Source: a bacterium (GTDB lineage: Bacteria; Patescibacteriota; Minisyncoccia; Phycocordibacterales; UBA2100). From it: 51,901 nucleotides of DNA. Where the stretch lies: contig JAUSJH010000021.1 of the NCBI GenBank assembly GCA_030647655.1, positions 1-51,901 on the forward strand, read 5' to 3'. The translations under genes were made by a program, and so were the position numbers. Positions 44,053 through 51,901 of the stretch are shown piece by piece (position 1 is the stretch's first letter; the number at the start of each line of letters is the position of its first letter). Under the pieces are notes generated by a model. That model was given only the letters and a program-made list of their open reading frames with translations, was not told the DNA's origin and made no database searches.

Positions 44053-44120
44053 TCGCTCCCTCGCTACGCTCGGGATGAAGAACTTCTAATTCGTAAAAAC
44101 TCATAAGAATCTCTAATCAC

Positions 44121-45038
44121 ATGGCTTCGCTCAAAAACATCAAGCTAAAAATCCTCTCGTATAAAAAGACGGGGACGGTAACCCACGCGATGGAAGCCGT
44201 CTCGGCGGTGAAAATGCGCAAGGGGCAGGAGCGCGCGCTTTCGGCCCGCGCATACGCGGCCTCGGCGCTTTCCATGCTAGAGAGGCTCGCGGGCACTGCC
44301 GATATCGGCCGTCATCCACTAATGCGTGAGCGGAAGGGAAAAACCTGTTTCATTGTTGTCACAAGCGATAAAGGGCTCGCGGGCGCCTTGAATAGTGGCG
44401 TTATCCGTCGAGTGGAGAAAGAAATAGCAGAACACGGACTCTCAAAAGACGAAATTATCATCGTTGCGATTGGTAGGCGAGGCGGCGATTATTTTGCAAA
44501 CCGAGGCTTCGATGTACATGAGAAGCACGAGAACGTGGCTGACGGTGTGTCTGAAGACGAGATACGAATGGTAACCGACAAACTCATCACATTACACACG
44601 GGCGAGGTGGGAACATGCGTCATCGCGTATCAAAATTTTATTTCTACCTTCGAACAGCAACCGACGGTACGGCAGATTGTTCCCATTACTACGAGCGGCA
44701 TGCAGGAAATCGTCCGCGGCATCCGCCCTGCGCGTGGAAAGTATGCCCCCCAACACGATGAAACGTCGCCTCATCGTATCCCAGCGTACACGATAGAGCC
44801 GGACAGCAACGAGGTATTGATGGTTCTCCTCCCAAAACTCCTCAATATTGCCATATTCCATGCGCTTCTTGAGAGCAAAGCATCGGAACATTCAGCGCGC
44901 ATGGTCGCGATGAAGAGCGCTACCGACAAGGCCAAAGAAATGGCGGGCGACCTCACGCGCACGTTCAACAAAGTCCGCCAAGCCGCCATCACGCGCGAAG
45001 TCTCCGAAATCACTTCGGGCATTGAAGCGATGAAATAG
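44121..45038 (+). CDS. atpG: ATP synthase subunit gamma
   Basis: ASLKNIKLKILSYKKTGTVTHAMEAVSAVKMRK; VTSDKGLAGALNS. Confidence 0.96.
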   Translation: MASLKNIKLKILSYKKTGTVTHAMEAVSAVKMRKGQERALSARAYAASALSMLERLAGTADIGRHPLMRERKGKTCFIVVTSDKGLAGALNSGVIRRVEKEIAEHGLSKDEIIIVAIGRRGGDYFANRGFDVHEKHENVADGVSEDEIRMVTDKLITLHTGEVGTCVIAYQNFISTFEQQPTVRQIVPITTSGMQEIVRGIRPARGKYAPQHDETSPHRIPAYTIEPDSNEVLMVLLPKLLNIAIFHALLESKASEHSARMVAMKSATDKAKEMAGDLTRTFNKVRQAAITREVSEITSGIEAMK

Positions 45039-45042
45039 TCCT

Positions 45043-45660
45043 ATGCGCTTCGATCACTTCTCCAAAAAAGAGTTACCGTCAGAACAAATCCCTAAGGACA
45101 TTGATTCATTGATTGAGCCGGAGCGCGTTGCTCGCTTTTCACATCAGCTTGGGGTTATGTATGACCGCATTATGATTACGGGTGATTGGGAAGGGGAACA
45201 TTTAGAGCGCAGAGATACCGGAAACATTTTTGACGATATTCACTATGTTTCCAACACAACTCAGCTCGCTGACGGTATCGATTCATTTCTCGCTAAGTCA
45301 AAGATGGAGATACCAGTGGCTATAAATCCCGAAGACCTATCCGAACCAAACGAGCGAAGAGATTTTAATAGACGTTTGTTCGTCGAGGTCCTTAAATATA
45401 CAAAGGATATTCTTCGCGGCGGCAATAAAGAACAGATTTTGGAGCTTGAGAAAACTATCGATGAAAACATGACATACTTTCGGGACCTTCCGTTCCCGCT
45501 TCCTGGAGGTCACGGGAAGTTCGACACGCGAAAATTGAAAAAGGCCGATACTAACGATGACGATTGGAAAGCGATGGAAGGGCTCAAACGCATTACTGAT
45601 AGGATAGTCGCGAGCATTGCTATTGCCCAGCTAGACGAGCCACCGCGTAAAACCTTGTAG
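45043..45660 (+). CDS. Hypothetical protein inserted between atpG and atpD
   Basis: 205-aa ORF in operon gap, no recognised family. Confidence 0.8.
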   Translation: MRFDHFSKKELPSEQIPKDIDSLIEPERVARFSHQLGVMYDRIMITGDWEGEHLERRDTGNIFDDIHYVSNTTQLADGIDSFLAKSKMEIPVAINPEDLSEPNERRDFNRRLFVEVLKYTKDILRGGNKEQILELEKTIDENMTYFRDLPFPLPGGHGKFDTRKLKKADTNDDDWKAMEGLKRITDRIVASIAIAQLDEPPRKTL

Positions 45661-45700
45661 CATGTATGAGTTTTAGCAATTTCTTAGAAAGCAGTTATAA

Positions 45701-47086
<1,386 letters not shown>

Positions 47087-47092
47087 CGTTCT

Positions 47093-47389
47093 ATGGCCGA
47101 ACATCCGAACACATTCCATATGGTAATCGCAAGTGTCGGCGAGACACGATTTGACGGGCCGGCGGTTTCGGCGACATTTCCCGGAGAGGCGGGCGAATTC
47201 ACCGTTCTACCGCATCACGAGCCGTTTGTTACCACACTCAAAAAAGGCACGATAACCGTGCGCCTGCCTGCGCAGGCAGGCGAGCACGTTGCGTCCTCCG
47301 AAGGGGGAGCCGCCTCCGGCGGAAAGAAATTTTCCGTCGACTCCGGTGTTGTAGAGATATCGGGCAACCGCGCCATCGTACTTTTATAG
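47093..47389 (+). CDS. atpC: ATP synthase subunit epsilon
   Basis: FPGEAGEFTVLPHHEPFVTTLKKGTI...; in-frame palindromic insert. Confidence 0.93.
   Translation: MAEHPNTFHMVIASVGETRFDGPAVSATFPGEAGEFTVLPHHEPFVTTLKKGTITVRLPAQAGEHVASSEGGAASGGKKFSVDSGVVEISGNRAIVLL
47262..47281. repeat. Palindrome GCCTGCCTGCGCAGGCAGGC inside atpC
   Basis: 20-bp perfect palindrome; core shared with 19442-19461. Confidence 0.85.
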
Positions 47390-47432
47390 TTTTCAACACA
47401 CTGACTCCCTACAGTCCTCTCAAAAGGATACA

Positions 47433-49436
47433 ATGAATGCAATGCGCTCTCTCGCCACCCTTTTATTTTTGTCTTTTCTTGTACCTTTTTTCGCATCGGC
47501 CGCTCTCACCCAATCACCGGCGGGGAGCCAAGCACCTCCAGTCGTTGCGTCGAAGTGCCCCAAGGGCTATTCGACGGGGGATCCAAGTGGGACAAGGTCT
47601 TTTAGTCAGTCGCAGATATCCACTCTCCAATCGTATTTGCAACAGGCAATATACTGCGCCAACGCATGTTTTGATGTGCGCACGTCCATTTCTATTTCCA
47701 GCACGGATAGCTCTCTGTCGGTCAGGACCACAGCGACGAACAGGTGTGCCAACAAAGAAAAATTGGCGCAGGACCAGACACCGCCTCGAGGTTGTGCCAA
47801 AGGACAAACACAGCCAACCGTCATTGCGGATGTCCCCGCTATAATAAAGCTCGGATTCACTATCGAGCCTCCGCACAAGATAGGGCCAAAATCGAGATGT
47901 GATACAAGTATTTCGAGCATCGTGAACTCAATGTTCGGTCGCATCGGGAACAGCGATCTTGACGGCTTTCGGAGCGATATCGCATCACTTCAGAATCTTC
48001 CGTCAGTAACGCCGCCATCTATTAACGTAGGCCCCGTGAATGGGTCGGAACAAATAGCAAAAGAACTTGCCGCGGGGACAGGTATCGATATCTCGGCGGC
48101 GAGGAAAAAAGTGGCAGAGGACCCCATAGCGGCCATCGCTGCCATCAATGCTATCTCGACTGGAGATGATGAGCAGGCCAAACGAGCGGTAAGAGCCCTC
48201 GGACTGAATCCCGATCTTGCGGACAGGGCTGCCCTGCAAGCCGCCATCATTCAGAATAACGGATTATCGGACCCAAATGAAGACAAAACGCGGGAAACAG
48301 AATTCGGTCTTGACAGGACAGGATTTACACAAGGTTCGCAAGTGCTACCACACGACGTCTTGAATGGCGGGCAAGGTGCATGCTACGTTGTGACCAACAG
48401 CTTCGGAACTCAGCCCGCTTGTATGTTTACTCCGGATCAAGTCGATCAACTCAAGGGGAATCTTGTCCCAGTCGTTGCGTCATATTATTGTACCGGATCG
48501 AGTATTGAGCAGACTTCCTATGGTGGCATTTGCAATCCGAACGGCTTCAATATCGCAAGCAAAGAATTGCCGAACGGCACCCGCGTTCTGCTTTTCAATC
48601 CGCAATCAGGGCAAGCCATCGTTGCAACGGTGAATGATCGCGGACCTTTTGTGCGGGGGCGCGACGTCGATCTCACGCAGGGTGCAGCGCAGGCGCTCGG
48701 AGTTTCAGGTGTCAACAATCTTCATATGGTCGTCCTGGGTTCTTCCGGATCAATTGGCTCTCTTGGTCAGTACGCAAGTGTGGACGTGGCACTCAAAGCA
48801 TACCAAGACACCAACGGCGCAATCGCCGTGGGCGACGGTAATATTAGTGTCGTAGCTTCACGTGCCGTGAGTCCCTTCGCATCATTCTTGGGGGGCTCTA
48901 CCTCGGGAAGTGTAAACACATACGGAAGCCCGTTCGCCAATCTCTCTCCCGTTCCTATCGGATATCCCACGACTACTAGCGCTCCAACAGGCGGCTACAC
49001 AGCCCCTTCGCAAACCTTCCAACAAACACCGACTCAGCAACAACCCGTTTCGCAGACACTTTCGCAGACCACGCAAGGGCAGAGCACATCCGGCCAATCT
49101 TCAATGGCACAACAACTCATTGACGCTTTGCGCGGAGGGCCTGCCACCACGAGCGTAAGCGGGCCAAGTAATCCGCCGGTCGCTACCATCATCGTCCAGC
49201 CTCATACAATCTTGAGAGGGAACTCAATCACCGCCTCGTGGTCTTCGGTGGGTATGAGTAGTGCCTCACCGTGCCAAGTGTTTGTAAACAAAGTCTTTTT
49301 ACTGGGGCAGGGTAACGAAGGCTCGAAGCGGGTCGCAACGGACTCTAGCACCTCTGCGACACTTACGTTCACGCTTCGTTGCACGACACAATCGGGGCAG
49401 ATAATGGAAAGAAACGATTCTGCGACCATTCACTGA
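47433..49436 (+). CDS. Secreted RlpA-like double-psi beta-barrel protein with long N-terminal region and C-terminal Ig-like domain
   Basis: Signal peptide; VASYYCTGSSIEQTSYGG...ASKELPNGTRVLLFNPQSGQAIVATVNDRGPFVRGRDVDLTQGAAQALGV. Confidence 0.88.
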   Translation: MNAMRSLATLLFLSFLVPFFASAALTQSPAGSQAPPVVASKCPKGYSTGDPSGTRSFSQSQISTLQSYLQQAIYCANACFDVRTSISISSTDSSLSVRTTATNRCANKEKLAQDQTPPRGCAKGQTQPTVIADVPAIIKLGFTIEPPHKIGPKSRCDTSISSIVNSMFGRIGNSDLDGFRSDIASLQNLPSVTPPSINVGPVNGSEQIAKELAAGTGIDISAARKKVAEDPIAAIAAINAISTGDDEQAKRAVRALGLNPDLADRAALQAAIIQNNGLSDPNEDKTRETEFGLDRTGFTQGSQVLPHDVLNGGQGACYVVTNSFGTQPACMFTPDQVDQLKGNLVPVVASYYCTGSSIEQTSYGGICNPNGFNIASKELPNGTRVLLFNPQSGQAIVATVNDRGPFVRGRDVDLTQGAAQALGVSGVNNLHMVVLGSSGSIGSLGQYASVDVALKAYQDTNGAIAVGDGNISVVASRAVSPFASFLGGSTSGSVNTYGSPFANLSPVPIGYPTTTSAPTGGYTAPSQTFQQTPTQQQPVSQTLSQTTQGQSTSGQSSMAQQLIDALRGGPATTSVSGPSNPPVATIIVQPHTILRGNSITASWSSVGMSSASPCQVFVNKVFLLGQGNEGSKRVATDSSTSATLTFTLRCTTQSGQIMERNDSATIH

Positions 49437-49439
49437 TAC

Positions 49440-49742
49440 ATGCAAAAGAGACGTTTCCAAAAGCGTGTTGAAAATTTCGTGTGTGAGCATTGTGGTACCG
49501 AAGTTAAAGGGAACGGGTATACCAATCACTGTCCGAAATGCTTGTGGAGCAAGCACGTCGATGTGAATCCGGGGGATCGCGCGGCTTCTTGCGGCGGGAT
49601 GATGAAGCCGGTAAGTCTTGAGGGCACTTCACCCAACTACCGCATCATTCACCGGTGCGAACATTGTGGCCTTACGCGCCCCAATACCGTAGATGCTAAT
49701 GATGATACGCAAGCAGTCTTGGGTCTTGCAGGAATGTCCTGA
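49440..49742 (+). CDS. RNHCP domain protein
   Basis: ENFVCEHCG...TNHCPKCLWSKHVDVNPGDRAASCGG...HRCEHCG. Confidence 0.9.
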   Translation: MQKRRFQKRVENFVCEHCGTEVKGNGYTNHCPKCLWSKHVDVNPGDRAASCGGMMKPVSLEGTSPNYRIIHRCEHCGLTRPNTVDANDDTQAVLGLAGMS

Positions 49743-49759
49743 CGTGTCATCATTGGCGC

Positions 49760-50470
49760 ATGACATTTGAAGGGCGTCCGGATGGGCAGGGCGGCGGAGA
49801 TGATGGTGAAAGCGGCGGGCGCGTCGACTCTGTTTGGAATATACCAGGTATCGCGTGGGCGGCGATTCCGCACTACTATGGCGACGCGTCGCGCCAGCTT
49901 TTGCTCGGGGCGGCGGCTCTCATGCTCATCGCCTCTCCTCTCTATGGAGACAATCTTCGGATTGAATTTCCCTTTGAGGTCCTTGGTGCGTTTCTTGCCG
50001 TCGGGCTGGCGGCGCTCACGAATCCGCGCGATAGATGGGCCTCGATGGGAGATGCTGTCCTTTCCGGTGTCGGCATGGTCACCTACGCGACATGGGGTAT
50101 TTTTGAGTACGATTCGATAAGCCCGATAGCATTCGTTCTTCGGCTCGTGATAGCTCTTTTGTTCCTATTTGCTTTCTATTTCAGCATGAAGACCGTGCGC
50201 TCATTCGCGCTCAGTCAGATAGGCAGACGGGAGACGATGGATGAGTTTGACGATACTGCGGAGGCAGGTGAAGACGAACCTGTATTTGTGCAAAATACAC
50301 ACAACTCGCCACCTTTCAATTCCTTCGCGCGCTTCAAGCCGGAAAGCGAGAGAAAGCGCCCCGTTCCTGATGAGGGTGATAGTCATGAAGAGACTCGGAG
50401 AGCAAGGATTTCTGATGAAAGAAAGAGGGATGATGAAGCCGCGCAGAATATCGCGGACGGCAGGGCTTGA
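49760..50470 (+). CDS. Membrane protein, unknown function
   Basis: Three to five hydrophobic segments, acidic/basic C-terminal tail. Confidence 0.75.
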   Translation: MTFEGRPDGQGGGDDGESGGRVDSVWNIPGIAWAAIPHYYGDASRQLLLGAAALMLIASPLYGDNLRIEFPFEVLGAFLAVGLAALTNPRDRWASMGDAVLSGVGMVTYATWGIFEYDSISPIAFVLRLVIALLFLFAFYFSMKTVRSFALSQIGRRETMDEFDDTAEAGEDEPVFVQNTHNSPPFNSFARFKPESERKRPVPDEGDSHEETRRARISDERKRDDEAAQNIADGRA

Positions 50471-50474
50471 TCGT

Positions 50475-51068
50475 ATGCCCCACAAGAAGATTCTGGTGCT
50501 TTTGGGGCACCCTGACAAAAGTGGCTTTTGCGGGGAAATAGCCGACGCTTATTGCGAGGGCGCTCGCTCGAGAGGACACGTCGTGGAGCGGATGAATATC
50601 GGCGAAATGCAGTTTGACCCCATCCTTCACAAGGGGTATCGCGAGCGGCAGGAACTCGAGCCCGACCTCAAGCGATTTCAGGAGCTCGTGATGTCCCACG
50701 ACCATTTTGTTGTTATATATCCCGTCTGGTGGGTGGGGATGCCCGCGCTCTTGAAAGGCCTCTTTGACCGCGCGTGGCTTCCGGGCTCTGCATTTCGCTA
50801 CATCAAGACACATGCAGGTAATCGCACTATTTTCTGGCACCGGCTTTTCCGCGGCAAGAGTGCGCGGACGATTCTGGCGAGCGGAACACATCCACTCATG
50901 GTCCGCTTTTTGCCGGGCAACGTGAACGCTCAATTGAGATGGGGCATTTTGTGGTTTGCCGGATTCTCTGTGCGCTCGACGTGGTTCGGGCCGTCAGAGA
51001 ATATTCCAGAGGCGCGCAAAGCGCGTTGGCTCGCGAAGGTTCGAATACTAGGCGGCAAGGGGGTATAG
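50475..51068 (+). CDS. NAD(P)H-quinone oxidoreductase paralogue (KefF/MdaB family)
   Basis: KKILVLLGHPDKSGFCGEIADAY...FDPILHKGYRERQELEPDL...YPVWWVGMPALLKGLFDRAWLPGSAF, parallels 24922-25506. Confidence 0.92.
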   Translation: MPHKKILVLLGHPDKSGFCGEIADAYCEGARSRGHVVERMNIGEMQFDPILHKGYRERQELEPDLKRFQELVMSHDHFVVIYPVWWVGMPALLKGLFDRAWLPGSAFRYIKTHAGNRTIFWHRLFRGKSARTILASGTHPLMVRFLPGNVNAQLRWGILWFAGFSVRSTWFGPSENIPEARKARWLAKVRILGGKGV

Positions 51069-51085
51069 CCGAAAAAAGGTTCCTG

Positions 51086-51112
51086 ACACCGTTTACCTGA
51101 CACCTTTTACCC
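51086..51112 (+). repeat. CCTGACACC direct repeat
   Basis: CCTGACACCgTTTACCTGACACCtTTTACC. Confidence 0.6.
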
Positions 51113-51208
51113 ACCTCCAAATCTCTAAAATCGCTCTTAAGGAACCACTCAAAATCGTAACTGAGCGGTGCCCTGTTGCACTGGGGGTTTTGGATATACA
51201 GTGGCGGT

Positions 51209-51568
51209 ATGCAGTCACAGAACCGAGGCGCGTCAGGATTCCTTCTTTCCGCGCTGTTCATTACGACTCTGCTTGCCGTTCCAGCCTATGCCCAGGCTAC
51301 GGAGTGGCATATTCAAGACAACGCTACGGGCGGAGATTGCGCCTCGATCGGTACGTGGGACGCACCGGCAAAAACGTGTACGCTGACGCAAGATTTGAAT
51401 CAGGGAATAATCATAGATAACGACAACGTAACCCTTGATGGCAGCGGGCGCATGGTCATCGGGAGTGGCGTGGGAAGCGACGTTTTCCTATTCTTTAAGG
51501 TTAAATTAACAGGCATTGCCACAGACCGATTTTCGGCTATTTTGCTAGAAACAACCGATTATTTATGA
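51209..51568 (+). pseudogene. N-terminal fragment of parallel beta-helix surface protein, apparently truncated
   Basis: Signal peptide then CTLTQDLNQGIIIDNDNVTLDGSGRMVIGSG, followed by unrelated sequence and stop. Confidence 0.55.
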
Positions 51569-51901
51569 CAAAGCTTAACCTCAAATCAGGACTTCTCTTT
51601 GCGACCCGCCTTGCGTTGGCGGCGGTTTTTGCCGTCATATTCTTCGGCGTATTTATCACACCCGCAAACGCAACAACATCTTATCCTGTTGGCAGTAATC
51701 CAACAGGAGTTGCCTTTGACAATGTTACCAACTCTATGTGGGTGACAAATATGGGTTCACACACCATTAGCAAATTAGACATCAACACGGGAACCAGAAC
51801 CGATTATCCTGTTGGTGACAATCCCCTTGGTGTTGCCTTTGATAATGTTACTAACTCTGTATGGGTGGCAAATCAGTTATCCAGCACTGTTAGTAAAGTG
51901 A
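51565..51901 (+). CDS. Secreted YncE/NHL-like beta-propeller surface protein (5' part, runs off the window)
   Basis: Signal peptide, then repeats YPVGSNPTGVAFDNVTNSMWVTNMGSHTISKLDINTGTRTDYPVGDNPLGVAFDNVTNSVWVANQ; not in the ORF track because incomplete. Confidence 0.75.
   Translation, partial: MTKLNLKSGLLFATRLALAAVFAVIFFGVFITPANATTSYPVGSNPTGVAFDNVTNSMWVTNMGSHTISKLDINTGTRTDYPVGDNPLGVAFDNVTNSVWVANQLSSTVSKV

Overview
The gene content fits a fragment of a bacterial chromosome from a reduced-genome lineage, most likely Patescibacteria/CPR of the Parcubacteria (Paceibacteria) type. That placement is inference; no rRNA is present. The standard code works (TGA is used as stop). There is a dense housekeeping backbone: csp, hpf, def-fmt, two mreB paralogues, holB-like, frr, rseP, proS, mreBC, PBP2, greA, glpX plus class I aldolase, prs, guaA, mraZ-rsmH-ftsL-like-ftsI, class II RNR, proB, adenosine-kinase-like plus ahcY, and a full F1Fo ATP synthase operon. 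It also carries 7 tRNA genes, one RAYT (REP-associated IS200-like transposase) and several membrane or redox genes. The most interesting material is non-coding: (1) a 141-bp element placed after two different tRNA genes that regenerates the last 18 nt of each host tRNA and keeps covarying hairpins; (2) a tRNA-Pro nested in two sets of perfect inverted repeats, inside what looks like a broken second tRNA-Pro; (3) a dyad, TATACCCCRTGAGATAA...TTATCTCAYGGGGTATA, repeated four times at leaderless promoters; (4) a structured 5' leader on hpf; (5) an unexplained multi-hairpin intergenic region upstream of the first mreB. A B12-related gene set (class II RNR, DUF4430, DUF6580-like) and a tightly coupled quinone-reductase/membrane-protein operon are the best protein-level candidates. 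No CRISPR array was seen. All calls are from reading the sequence; no search was run.
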